This document shows, one piece after another, positions 1 to 7,122 of a DNA stretch of 64,000 nucleotides (its first letter is position 1; each line of letters opens with the position of its first letter). Position numbers and translations under genes: made by a program. A model generated the notes under the pieces. The model was not told where the DNA came from and searched no databases. It worked only from the letters and a program-made list of their open reading frames with translations. This DNA is from Nocardia arthritidis (GTDB lineage: Bacteria > Actinomycetota > Actinomycetes > Mycobacteriales > Mycobacteriaceae): the NCBI RefSeq assembly GCF_011801145.1, contig NZ_CP046172.1, forward strand, positions 7,626,001-7,690,000, given 5' to 3'.

Positions 1-638
1 ACCTCGGTGAGCAATGCGTGGACGGCGGGCCGGGTGAGTCCCGAGGCGAGCCGGCCGCCGTGCAGCTTGGCGCGCCAGAGGGATTCGTCGGCGTAGATAT
101 TGCCGACACCGGAGATCACGGACTGGTCCAGCAGCACCCGCTTGATCTCGGTCTGTTTGGCGCGCAGCGCCTTCACCGCGATATCGGCGTCGAAGAGGGG
201 GTCGAGCGGATCGCGCGCGATATGGGCGACGGGTTCGGGCACCGATGTGCCGTCCACCTCGACCAGCGGGGCCAGCGCCCAGCCGCCGAAGGTGCGTTGA
301 TCGACGAAGCGCAGTTCGGAGCCGTCACCGAGCCGGGCCCGGATGTGGGCGTGCTTCTCGACCGGCGCGTCCGCGGGCTGCACCAGCATCTGCCCGCTCA
401 TCCCGAGATGGACGACCAGCGCGGTATCGGGCTCGTCGAAGGTGAGCCAGAGATATTTGCCGCGCCGCTGCGCGGCCTCGACGCGCAGGCCGGTCAGGCG
501 CGCGGCCAGATCGGCGGCACCTTCGAGATGCCGCCGCACCGACCGCGGATGGGTGATGGTGACCGATTCGATGACGCGACCGACCACATGTTCGGCCAGC
601 CCACGCCGGACGACCTCGACCTCGGGAAGCTCTGGCAC
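1..638 (-). CDS. mutM: Formamidopyrimidine-DNA glycosylase (Fpg/MutM), 3' end cut by window edge
   Basis: Bifunctional DNA glycosylase/AP lyase that removes 8-oxoguanine and other oxidised purines. About 212 codons are visible, reading leftward; the normal length is near 290, so the C-terminal zinc finger lies outside the window. The start is GTG at 638, because the reading begins [15 protein letters not shown]; the Pro directly after the start is the Schiff-base nucleophile of the family, followed by the essential Glu. The helix-two-turn-helix segment [10 protein letters not shown] is visible near residue 180. It lies 10 bp after rnc in the same leftward operon, an arrangement also found in mycobacteria. 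Identification rests on the catalytic N-terminus and the H2TH motif and is secure. Confidence 0.96.
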   Translation of the reverse strand, partial: MPELPEVEVVRRGLAEHVVGRVIESVTITHPRSVRRHLEGAADLAARLTGLRVEAAQRRGKYLWLTFDEPDTALVVHLGMSGQMLVQPADAPVEKHAHIRARLGDGSELRFVDQRTFGGWALAPLVEVDGTSVPEPVAHIARDPLDPLFDADIAVKALRAKQTEIKRVLLDQSVISGVGNIYADESLWRAKLHGGRLASGLTRPAVHALLTE

Positions 639-648
639 CGGTCTCTTT

Positions 649-1368
649 TCAGCCTTCGGAGGTGAGCGCCTGATATGCGGCGCCCGCCGCCTTCTGCTCG
701 GCTTCCTTCTTGGAGCGGCCGACGCCCTTGCCGTAGGCCCGGCCACCGATCACCGTCGTCGCGGTGAACTCCTTGTCGTGGTCCGGGCCGGTCGAGGTGA
801 TCTCGTAGCTGGGCACGCCGATACCGCGCTCGGCGGTGAGCTCCTGCAGGCTGGTCTTCCAGTCGAGTCCGGCGCCCATGCGGGGCCCGCGCTCGAGCAG
901 TTCGGCGAACAGGCGCAGCACCACGCCGCGCGCGACCTCGATGCCATGCTCCAGATGCACCGCGCCGAGCAAGGATTCCATACCGTCGGCGAGGATGCTC
1001 GGCTTATCTCGGCCGCCGGTGAGTTCCTCACCCTTGCCGAGCAGCAGGTGTACGCCGAGACCGCCCTCGCCCAGCCCGCGCGCCACCTCGGCGAGCGCAT
1101 GCATATTCACCACGCTCGCGCGTAGTTTGGCCAACTCGCCCTCGGATTTGTCCGGGTGCTCGTGGTACAGGCGCTCGGTGATGCTCAGGCCGAGGACGGA
1201 GTCGCCGAGGAATTCCAGGCGCTCGTTGGTCGGCAGGCCACCGTTCTCGTAGGCATACGACCGATGGGTCAGCGCTAGCCGGAGTAGATCCGGGTGCACA
1301 TCCACGCCCAAGGCTGCGAGCAGGCTCGCGTGGTCACCAGTCGAGTCGGGTTCGTTGCCGGCGGTCAC
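649..1368 (-). CDS. rnc: Ribonuclease III
   Basis: Double-strand-specific endoribonuclease that processes rRNA precursors and structured mRNAs. The protein is 239 residues, the usual length. The family signature [14 protein letters not shown] is at about residues 48-61, carrying the acidic metal ligands. A second acidic patch ([13 protein letters not shown]) follows, and a C-terminal double-stranded RNA-binding domain occupies about residues 165-236 ([19 protein letters not shown]). The open frame runs further upstream, but that part overlaps rpmF. GTG at 1368 lies just after the rpmF stop and gives a family-like N-terminus. It is the fourth gene of the sepIVA-DUF177-rpmF-rnc-mutM operon, 23 bp after rpmF and 10 bp before mutM. 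Confidence 0.96.
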   Translation of the reverse strand: MTAGNEPDSTGDHASLLAALGVDVHPDLLRLALTHRSYAYENGGLPTNERLEFLGDSVLGLSITERLYHEHPDKSEGELAKLRASVVNMHALAEVARGLGEGGLGVHLLLGKGEELTGGRDKPSILADGMESLLGAVHLEHGIEVARGVVLRLFAELLERGPRMGAGLDWKTSLQELTAERGIGVPSYEITSTGPDHDKEFTATTVIGGRAYGKGVGRSKKEAEQKAAGAAYQALTSEG

Positions 1369-1391
1369 GTCGTGTATGACAGGTCGAGCGG

Positions 1392-1574
1392 TCAGACGGC
1401 GGGGGTGACCTGGCGGCCCTTGTAGGTGCCGCAGGACGGGCAGGCGATGTGCGGCAGCGTCTGCTGCCCGCACGCGCGGTTCGGGCAGGTGATCAGGGTC
1501 GGCGCGGTGGCCTTCCACTGGCTGCGCCGCGACCGGGTGTTGGAACGGGACATCCGGCGCTTGGGAACGGCCAC
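1392..1574 (-). CDS. rpmF: 50S ribosomal protein L32
   Basis: Small basic large-subunit ribosomal protein of 60 residues, starting [17 protein letters not shown]. It is the zinc-binding (C+) type: Cys residues occur as CPNRAC and, after TLPHIA, as CPSC, so four Cys can hold zinc. The start is GTG at 1574 with a strong ribosome site (AGGAGA) located inside the end of the upstream DUF177 gene, whose stop codon is only 2 bp before this start. That spacing implies translational coupling. The DUF177-rpmF pairing is conserved widely in bacteria. Confidence 0.97.
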   Translation of the reverse strand: MAVPKRRMSRSNTRSRRSQWKATAPTLITCPNRACGQQTLPHIACPSCGTYKGRQVTPAV

Positions 1575-1576
1575 GA

Positions 1577-2269
1577 CTAATTCTCCTCTGTCCTATTGCT
1601 TGCCAGTTCGGCTGATTGGTCTGCTTGCTGTCGACCCGCACCGGCGCCCGCGTTCGGGTCGTCGGCGCCGGGCGATCCGGCGGCGAACTTCGCCAACCCG
1701 GCCCAGCGAGGGTCAAGTATCTCATGCCCATGGCCGGAACCCGCAATCGCCATCCGGACACCGCATTCCGGACACAGTCCGGCACAGTCGGGTTCGCACA
1801 GCGGCTGCAGCGGGAGTTCCAGCCCGATCGCGTCGATGATCACCGGTTCCAGGTCGATGGTGTCGTCGACCAGGCGGTAGATCTCGGCCTCTTCGGTGGT
1901 CTGCTCGGTGGCGCTGTCCGGGTAGGCGAACAGCTCGGTGAGCCGCAGTTCCACCGAATCGGTGAACGGTTCGAGGCAGCGCGAGCATTCGCCCTCGGTC
2001 GGCGCGGATACCGTGCCGGTGACCAGCACACCCTCCGAAACCGCCTGCAGCGTCAGGTCGAGGGCGACCGGCGCGCCCGCCGGGATCGCGATCAGATCCA
2101 GCCCGATCCGCTCGTCGGTGGTGATCTCGCGACGCAGTTCCCGCATGGTGCCGGGCCTGCGGCCGAGGCTGCGAACGTCCAGCACGAAGCCCGCGTCCGG
2201 CAGGCGGCGCGACGCCGCACGGGGACGCGAGGCGGGACCGGATCCGGCGGACATGACGAACTCACTCAC
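1577..2269 (-). CDS. DUF177/YceD family protein
   Basis: Member of the DUF177 (YceD) family, which almost always lies directly upstream of rpmF and is thought to act in 23S rRNA or ribosome assembly; no enzymatic activity is established. The protein is 230 residues. The middle carries the family pattern [10 protein letters not shown], then an acidic stretch and a [13 protein letters not shown] cluster near residue 175. Together these resemble a zinc-binding arrangement. The start is GTG at 2269; an ATG at 2254 five codons later is an alternative. The gene is 79 bp after sepIVA and 2 bp before rpmF. The M. tuberculosis equivalent is Rv2926c (from memory). Confidence 0.9.
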   Translation of the reverse strand: MSEFVMSAGSGPASRPRAASRRLPDAGFVLDVRSLGRRPGTMRELRREITTDERIGLDLIAIPAGAPVALDLTLQAVSEGVLVTGTVSAPTEGECSRCLEPFTDSVELRLTELFAYPDSATEQTTEEAEIYRLVDDTIDLEPVIIDAIGLELPLQPLCEPDCAGLCPECGVRMAIAGSGHGHEILDPRWAGLAKFAAGSPGADDPNAGAGAGRQQADQSAELASNRTEEN

Positions 2270-2348
2270 GTTTCAAAGGCTCTTGTTTTCAAGAGAATGG
2301 GCAACCACCCAACAATACCGAAGTGGGCAGGCGGGGCTCAAACCGGGT

Positions 2349-3101
2349 TCAGCGGCGGTACTCCGCGGCATAATCCGGCACGCTCGTACCGGACCGCAGC
2401 TGATGCCGCCCGCGCCCGACGGTCCGCAGGGTGCCGTTGAGCAGCTCCTCGAAATCGGCCAGCTTGCCGTCGACGTACTCGTCACACTCCTCGCGCAACC
2501 GGTCCGCCTCGGCCTGCGCGCCGTCGATCAGCCGCGCCGATTCGGCGTGCGCGGCCCGCACCACCTCGGTCTGCGCGACCAGGCGGGCCTGCTCGGCCTT
2601 GCCGTCGGCGACCGAGCGCTCATAGGAGGCCTTGCCCGCCTCGATCATCCGCTCGGATTCGTCCCGCGCCCGGCCGGTGACCTCCTCGAATTCGGCATTG
2701 CCGTCGGCGATGACGCGGTCGGCCTCGGCCTGCGCGGAATTGACCAGGTGATCGGCGTGCGCGCTCGCCTCGGCGACCATGCGATCGGCGTGCGCCTTGG
2801 CGTCGGCCAGGATGCGGTCGGCCTCCTCGCGGGCGGCGGTGATGGTCTCGTGCGCCTGTTTGTTGGCGCCCGCGACGGTGGCCTCGGCGCCGTTGCGGGC
2901 GTCCGAGACGATCTTGTCGCGATGGTCGAGCACGTCCTGGGCGTCGTCGAGTTCGCCGGGCAGCGCGTCGCGCACGTCGTCGAGCAGCTCGAGCACGTCG
3001 CCGCGCGGGACGATGCAGCTGCGCGTCGGCGGAATGCCGCGCGCCTCTTCGACGATGGCCACCAGTTCGTCGAGTGCCTCGAATACGCGATACATGCTCA
3101 C
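2349..3101 (-). CDS. sepIVA: DivIVA-like septation protein SepIVA
   Basis: Coiled-coil protein of the DivIVA-like group. The mycobacterial homologue (Rv2927c, SepIVA) is required for septation and localises to the division site and subpolar region. The 250 residues begin with a short conserved head (MYRVFEALDELVAIVEEARG). A long charged Ala/Glu/Asp-rich stretch follows at about residues 60-215, with repeated EADRxxxDA-like heptads, as expected for an extended coiled coil. The start is GTG at 3101; the in-frame ATG at 3095 is an alternative. It heads the leftward operon, and its promoter must lie in 3102-3228. Position next to DUF177-rpmF-rnc supports the assignment. Confidence 0.88.
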   Translation of the reverse strand: MSMYRVFEALDELVAIVEEARGIPPTRSCIVPRGDVLELLDDVRDALPGELDDAQDVLDHRDKIVSDARNGAEATVAGANKQAHETITAAREEADRILADAKAHADRMVAEASAHADHLVNSAQAEADRVIADGNAEFEEVTGRARDESERMIEAGKASYERSVADGKAEQARLVAQTEVVRAAHAESARLIDGAQAEADRLREECDEYVDGKLADFEELLNGTLRTVGRGRHQLRSGTSVPDYAAEYRR

Positions 3102-3228
3102 TTACCCCGCTCTCGGTGCAGATTCACGGCAACAAACTCGCCATTGTCGCCCAGTGTGCCCCGCATCACCGGCAACGGCCGAATCACTTTCCGGTGTGTC
3201 GCGCCAGTGTCTCGCACACCACACAAAT

Positions 3229-3253
3229 CAAGTGGAGGATTCTCCTCCACTTG
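3229..3253. promoter_or_regulatory. 25-bp palindrome upstream of the GtrA-like gene
   Basis: Perfect inverted repeat with arms CAAGTGGAGGA (3229-3239) and TCCTCCACTTG (3243-3253) around a TTC centre. It lies 57 bp before the GtrA-like start and about 130 bp before the divergent sepIVA start. It could be a repressor operator or an RNA hairpin in the 5' leader of the GtrA-like gene. No regulator is identifiable from the window. Confidence 0.6.
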
Positions 3254-3310
3254 GTGTTAAATTTGATCACGCAGATCGAAACACGATTTTGACGACGTAT
3301 CGGAAGAGCC

Positions 3311-3865
3311 ATGGCAGTACTGCAAGCACCCCGCCCCTCGGTGTTGTCCACCGTGGGCTTGTTGCTGCCCTGGGGCGTCCCCTTCCCGCCGGTTCAAACA
3401 CCGGGCCCGGCATCGCCCGCCCCGGCTCCGGCCCGGACTCCGGTGCGCGATCTCACCCAGCGGACGCTGGGGTACCTCCGCGGTGATCGCGCCTTCGCCC
3501 AGCTCATCCGCTTCGCCCTGGTCGGCGGCACCAGCAATATCGCCTACGTGCTGCTGTTCTTCGCCATGCACGGCATCGGGTCGCTCACCGCGAACGTCAT
3601 CGGTTCGGTAGTCAGCACGATCATCGCCAACGAACTGCACCGCCAGCTCACCTTCCACGCCGCGGAGCGCGTCGGCTGGTTCACCGCGCAGTGGGAGGGC
3701 GGCGGACTCGCGCTGGTCGGCCTCGGCATCAGCACCGCGGCCCTGGCCGCACTCGACCTGTGGGCCCCCGGCATCGGCGGCGCCTTGCAGGCCGTCGCCC
3801 TGCTCGCCATCACCGCGGGCGTCGGCGGAATGCGCTTCCTGGCCCTGCGCGGCCTGGTTTTCTAG
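3311..3865 (+). CDS. GtrA-like membrane protein
   Basis: Predicted four-helix membrane protein of the GtrA family (PF04138), whose members help flip or transfer polyprenyl-linked sugars for cell-surface polysaccharides. The 184 residues have a Pro-rich cytoplasmic head (about 1-60). Family-like hydrophobic segments begin with LIRFALVGGTSNIAYVLLFF (about 64-83), followed by a conserved polar region IIANELHRQLTFH, then two more helices ending at the C-terminus. ATG at 3311 has GGAAGAG a few bases upstream. It stands alone, divergent from sepIVA, behind a 25-bp palindrome. No glycosyltransferase lies next to it, so the substrate cannot be inferred. Confidence 0.85.
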   Translation: MAVLQAPRPSVLSTVGLLLPWGVPFPPVQTPGPASPAPAPARTPVRDLTQRTLGYLRGDRAFAQLIRFALVGGTSNIAYVLLFFAMHGIGSLTANVIGSVVSTIIANELHRQLTFHAAERVGWFTAQWEGGGLALVGLGISTAALAALDLWAPGIGGALQAVALLAITAGVGGMRFLALRGLVF

Positions 3866-3886
3866 TACCGCAAGGGAACTCGCCGA

Positions 3887-4486
3887 TCAGGTTCTGCGCG
3901 AGATGACCATGAGGTATTCGCACGGAGCGTTCGTCCGGTTGGCGAAGCCGTGGTCCGCGTCGGCCTGGAAGAACAGGGAGTCGCCCGCGCTCAGGGTCTC
4001 GCTGATCCCGCCGATCAAGACGGTGACGGTGCCGTCGAGCACCACGAGCTGTTTCTCCGTACCCGGCGGATACGCGGGCAGCAGCCCGGTGGAGACCTGC
4101 GCGGGGAGGTGGTGAAAGATCATCTCGCCCGTTCCCGCGCCCGGGGCCGCTGACACAATATGCCGTTCGAAGCCGGTTTCCGGGTCACGGAAAATCGGGC
4201 GCTCGCTCTTGCGCATGACGACGGCCGCACCGGATGCGGCGGCGGCCCCACCGATCAGGTCCGAGAGCGATGCCTCGAGGGCGTGGGCGATCCTGGACGC
4301 GACACCGATCGTCGGGCTCTTCTCACCGCGTTCGACCTTGGACAGCATCGCCCGGCTGACCGACGACTGAATCGACAGCTGTTCCAGCGTCAGACCCGCC
4401 TCCTCGCGGCGTCGCCGCACATTTCCGCCGAACGCCCCGGCCAGGTCGTCACCGTGCTGTGGTTCTGCCGCGTCTTGCTCGACCAC
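3887..4486 (-). CDS. XRE-family regulator with C-terminal cupin domain
   Basis: DNA-binding regulator of 199 residues. The N-terminal lambda-repressor-like helix-turn-helix is at about residues 22-77 (VRRRREEAGLTLEQLSIQS...VSRAMLSKVERGEKSPT). The C-terminal cupin-2 sensor barrel is at about residues 115-195 (FHHLPAQVSTGLLPAYPPGT, then LVVLDGTVTVLIGG). This architecture is common in regulators that sense small metabolites and often repress a divergent gene. Here the divergent gene is a metallo-beta-lactamase-fold hydrolase 110 bp away. Two identical-core palindromes in the shared promoter (4531-4561) are the obvious candidate binding sites. The ligand is unknown. Confidence 0.9.
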   Translation of the reverse strand: MVEQDAAEPQHGDDLAGAFGGNVRRRREEAGLTLEQLSIQSSVSRAMLSKVERGEKSPTIGVASRIAHALEASLSDLIGGAAAASGAAVVMRKSERPIFRDPETGFERHIVSAAPGAGTGEMIFHHLPAQVSTGLLPAYPPGTEKQLVVLDGTVTVLIGGISETLSAGDSLFFQADADHGFANRTNAPCEYLMVISRRT

Positions 4487-4530
4487 CGTGCTCCTCGATC
4501 GATGGGTAACTCGCCGCCCAGAGTATCTTT

Positions 4531-4561
4531 CTTCTAAAGAAGATATCGTCTTCTATCGAAG
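4531..4561. promoter_or_regulatory. Tandem palindromic operators for the XRE-cupin/MBL pair
   Basis: Two copies of the pattern CTTCTAnnGAAG occur at 4531-4542 (CTTCTAAAGAAG) and 4550-4561 (CTTCTATCGAAG), centre to centre 19 bp, nearly two helical turns. The second extends to GTCTTC/GAAGAC arms. They sit midway between the regulator start (4486) and the hydrolase start (4597), so one bound protein could control both promoters. Confidence 0.7.
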
Positions 4562-4596
4562 ACGGCCGATATCCGCCCGGCACTACGGAGGGTTCC

Positions 4597-5415
4597 ATGC
4601 GTTTCATCTCGAGCGGCCAGCATCACGCCACGTTCGAATTCGGCGATCTGCGGGTGATCTCGCTGCGAGACGGGTACATCGATATGCCGCCGACCCGGCT
4701 CCGCGACGAGGAAGGGCGCACGCTCCCGGTGCTGCCGACCGCCGTGCCGCTGGTCGGCGACAACCTGCGGCTGTCGGTCAACGCCTTCTTCGTCACCGAC
4801 GGCACGCGGTCGGTTCTCCTCGATACCGGCGCGTCCAACGCCTGGCACGACCCCACCATGGGTTTGATCTACGACGCGCTAGACGAAGCGGGAATCGATC
4901 GCGCGGACATCACCGATGTGGCCATCACCCACAATCACGAAGACCACGTGAGCGGCCTGATCGCGCCGGACGGTTCGGAGGCCTTTCCCAAGGTCGAGCG
5001 CGTGTGGATCGGCGCGGGCGACACCTCGGTGTTCACCGGGCGGCTGAAGCCGATCCGCGATCGGGTGGTACCCGTATCGGAGCGGGTCGCGATCAACGAC
5101 TGGACCACCGCGATCCCGACACCGGGCCACACACCCGGTCACACCGTCTACGACATCGGGAGCGGCACCGGCCACCTACTCGTCTGGGGCGACACCGTTC
5201 ACGTTCCCACGCTCCAATTCGAACGGCCGAACGTGACATGGGAGCTCGACGGCAACCAGTCCCAGGCCCGCGCCGCGCGTGCGGCCCTCCTCGAACAACT
5301 GACCCGACCACACCACTTCGTGGCAGGCGCCCACCTCGACTCACCCGGCATCGCCCGCGTGACCCCCTCCGGCGACGGTTATGCGCTGGAGTACCTGGCG
5401 CCACCGATCGGCTGA
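4597..5415 (+). CDS. Metallo-beta-lactamase-fold hydrolase
   Basis: Predicted zinc hydrolase of the MBL superfamily, 272 residues. The signature THNHEDH (about residues 111-117) matches HxHxDH, the double-metal-binding motif. Later ligands are visible as TPGHTPGHTVY (about 177), a WGDTVH Asp (about 198) and AGAHLDSPG (about 248). This resembles the AHL-lactonase/glyoxalase-II-like branch that opens lactones or thioesters, but the substrate cannot be read from the sequence. The ATG at 4597 has GGAGG 7-10 bp upstream. Divergence from an XRE-cupin repressor suggests induction by the hydrolase substrate. Confidence 0.9.
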   Translation: MRFISSGQHHATFEFGDLRVISLRDGYIDMPPTRLRDEEGRTLPVLPTAVPLVGDNLRLSVNAFFVTDGTRSVLLDTGASNAWHDPTMGLIYDALDEAGIDRADITDVAITHNHEDHVSGLIAPDGSEAFPKVERVWIGAGDTSVFTGRLKPIRDRVVPVSERVAINDWTTAIPTPGHTPGHTVYDIGSGTGHLLVWGDTVHVPTLQFERPNVTWELDGNQSQARAARAALLEQLTRPHHFVAGAHLDSPGIARVTPSGDGYALEYLAPPIG

Positions 5416-5438
5416 TCGAGCCTGCGCGAACATGAATT

Positions 5439-5471
5439 CGCCCCGGCACCAATGGGTTCGGCGCCGGGGCG
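5439..5471. terminator. Bidirectional hairpin between convergent genes
   Basis: A 12-bp stem pairs CGCCCCGGCACC (5439-5450) with GGCGCCGGGGCG (5460-5471) with one mismatch, loop of 9. It lies exactly between the ends of the MBL gene and the leftward small secreted protein. There is no T-tract. Confidence 0.65.
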
Positions 5472-5483
5472 GATTCGGTCACG

Positions 5484-5756
5484 CTATGAACTGCCCGCGG
5501 ATCCGGTGCTCGGCCTGCTTCCGGGCTTGCCCTGCTTATCCCAGTCCACGTTCAGGGTGTAGACATCGCCGTGCAGCAGGCTGCAAGTGGCGACACCCGG
5601 CGGGTATCCCTTCGCGGCCTGATTGCACTGCGTCCTGCCGTCCCTGCCAGAGAAGTGCCCGACGATCTGCTCGGTCGCCGACGCGGTGCCCACCGCGCAG
5701 ACCCCGGCGAACACCGCGCCCGCGATGGCACCGGCCACCAGCGGCTTCCTCATCAT
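5484..5756 (-). CDS. Small secreted protein of unknown function
   Basis: A 90-residue protein with a typical Sec signal peptide: MMRKPLVAGAIAGAVF followed by AGVCAVGTASA, with cleavage likely after ASA near residue 28. The mature part has two Cys (TQCNQ and ATCSL) that could form one disulfide, and a Ser/Gly/Pro tail. ATG at 5756 is chosen over an upstream in-frame start because AGGGGAG lies about 9 bp before it and the signal peptide then begins at the start. No family is recognised. It is monocistronic, convergent with the MBL gene. Confidence 0.7.
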   Translation of the reverse strand: MMRKPLVAGAIAGAVFAGVCAVGTASATEQIVGHFSGRDGRTQCNQAAKGYPPGVATCSLLHGDVYTLNVDWDKQGKPGSRPSTGSAGSS

Positions 5757-5912
5757 TTGAACCAACTCCCCTTCTGGTTCGCCCCATGCAAACCGGAACG
5801 AGCTGAGCCCCTTCGTACTCAACTCGAACCACTCGGCACCGCTCTCCCTAAGTGCGGGTCAGGCGTTCGCTTCGGCCGTGCGCAGGTATGCGAACGACTT
5901 CGCCGACAGCGG

Positions 5913-6401
5913 CTATTGGGCGCGGCGCTCCGCGATGCGGGCCAGCAGGCGCTTGTGCACGGCGGCGGGCAACATTTCGGTGACATCGCCGCCGAAGGTC
6001 GCCACCTCCTTGACCAGCGAGCTGGACAGGAAGCTGAGGGCCGGGTTGGTCGCGATGAAGAAGGTGTCGACGCCGGAGAGCTTCTTGTTCATCTGCGCCA
6101 TCTGCAGTTCGTAGCCGAAATCGGTGGCATCGCGCAGACCCTTGACGATCGCGGTGATGCCCTGCTCCTTCGCGAAGTCGACGAGCAGTCCGTACCACGA
6201 CGCCACCCGCACGTTGGGCAGGTGGGCGGTGGCCTCGCGCAGCATCTCCATGCGTTCCTCGATGCTGAACATGCCCTGCTTGTTCTTGTTGATCGAGACG
6301 ACGATCACCACCTCGTCGAACTGGGCCGCGGCCCTGGTGAAGACGTCGATATGCCCATTGGTCACCGGGTCGAAGGAGCCCGGGCACAACGCTGCTGCCA
6401 T
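5913..6401 (-). CDS. coaD: Phosphopantetheine adenylyltransferase
   Basis: Catalyses the fourth step of coenzyme A synthesis, joining ATP and 4'-phosphopantetheine to give dephospho-CoA. The 162 residues match the usual length. The nucleotidyltransferase motif is [15 protein letters not shown] (about 6-20, with the TxGH signature), and the C-terminal [15 protein letters not shown] segment is conserved in PPAT. In mycobacteria coaD, rsmD and pyc are also neighbours; here coaD is separated from rsmD by 148 bp and probably has its own promoter (TACGGT lies 8 bp before the ATG on the coding strand). Confidence 0.97.
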   Translation of the reverse strand: MAAALCPGSFDPVTNGHIDVFTRAAAQFDEVVIVVSINKNKQGMFSIEERMEMLREATAHLPNVRVASWYGLLVDFAKEQGITAIVKGLRDATDFGYELQMAQMNKKLSGVDTFFIATNPALSFLSSSLVKEVATFGGDVTEMLPAAVHKRLLARIAERRAQ

Positions 6402-6549
6402 AGCTTCCGACCGTAGCAGCGAGCCACACAGAGATAAGAAGCGGCAACCGATTTCGTGAGAACATGGGTAACTCGCCGGGTACAGGCTGACCCGACCACC
6501 TGGCCTACCGCCGGTCGCCAGCGCAAATCTCGCGGCACACGAGTCTGGC

Positions 6550-7122
6550 CTAAAGTCGCGGGGAGGCGGGGGAGTATTCCGCGAGTTCGATCCGGGTTTC
6601 GCCGTATTTGCGCGGCTTGGCCGCGGAATACCCTGCGGGCCAATCGATTTCCGGTGACCGACTGGAACGTTCGACGATCACCAGCGCCTCGGGCGCGAGC
6701 CAGCCGTGCGCGGCGAGCAACCGCAGGTCGGCGAGCACCGCGGCGTCGTCCAGATCGTATGGCGGGTCGGAGAAGACGAGATCGAATTCGCCCGCACCGC
6801 CCGCCGCCAGCACGGATCCGACCGCGCCGACGCGCAGTTCCGCGCCGGGCAGCCCGAGGTCGGCGATATTGCCGCGGACGACGGCGGCGGCCTTGCGGTC
6901 GGATTCGATCAGCAGCGCGTGCGCGGCGCCGCGGGACAGCGCCTCCAATCCCAGCGCGCCCGATCCGGCGTACAGGTCGAGCACCCGTACGCCGTGCAGG
7001 TCCAGCCGCGCGTCGATGGCGCTGAACAGCGCCTCGCGCACCCGGTCGGAGGTGGGGCGGGTGCCCGCGGGCGGCACCCGCAGCCTGCGCCCGCCGACCG
7101 CTCCGGCGACGATCCGCGTCAT
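6550..7122 (-). CDS. rsmD: 16S rRNA (guanine(966)-N2)-methyltransferase
   Basis: SAM-dependent methyltransferase of the RsmD family, acting on 16S rRNA in the assembled 30S subunit. The 190 residues start [17 protein letters not shown] and contain the family [12 protein letters not shown] region. The SAM-binding motif is [20 protein letters not shown] (about 47-66), and the catalytic DPPY is at about residue 118. Its ATG overlaps the stop of pyc by 4 bp (7119-7122), so the two genes are translationally coupled. Confidence 0.95.
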   Translation of the reverse strand: MTRIVAGAVGGRRLRVPPAGTRPTSDRVREALFSAIDARLDLHGVRVLDLYAGSGALGLEALSRGAAHALLIESDRKAAAVVRGNIADLGLPGAELRVGAVGSVLAAGGAGEFDLVFSDPPYDLDDAAVLADLRLLAAHGWLAPEALVIVERSSRSPEIDWPAGYSAAKPRKYGETRIELAEYSPASPRL

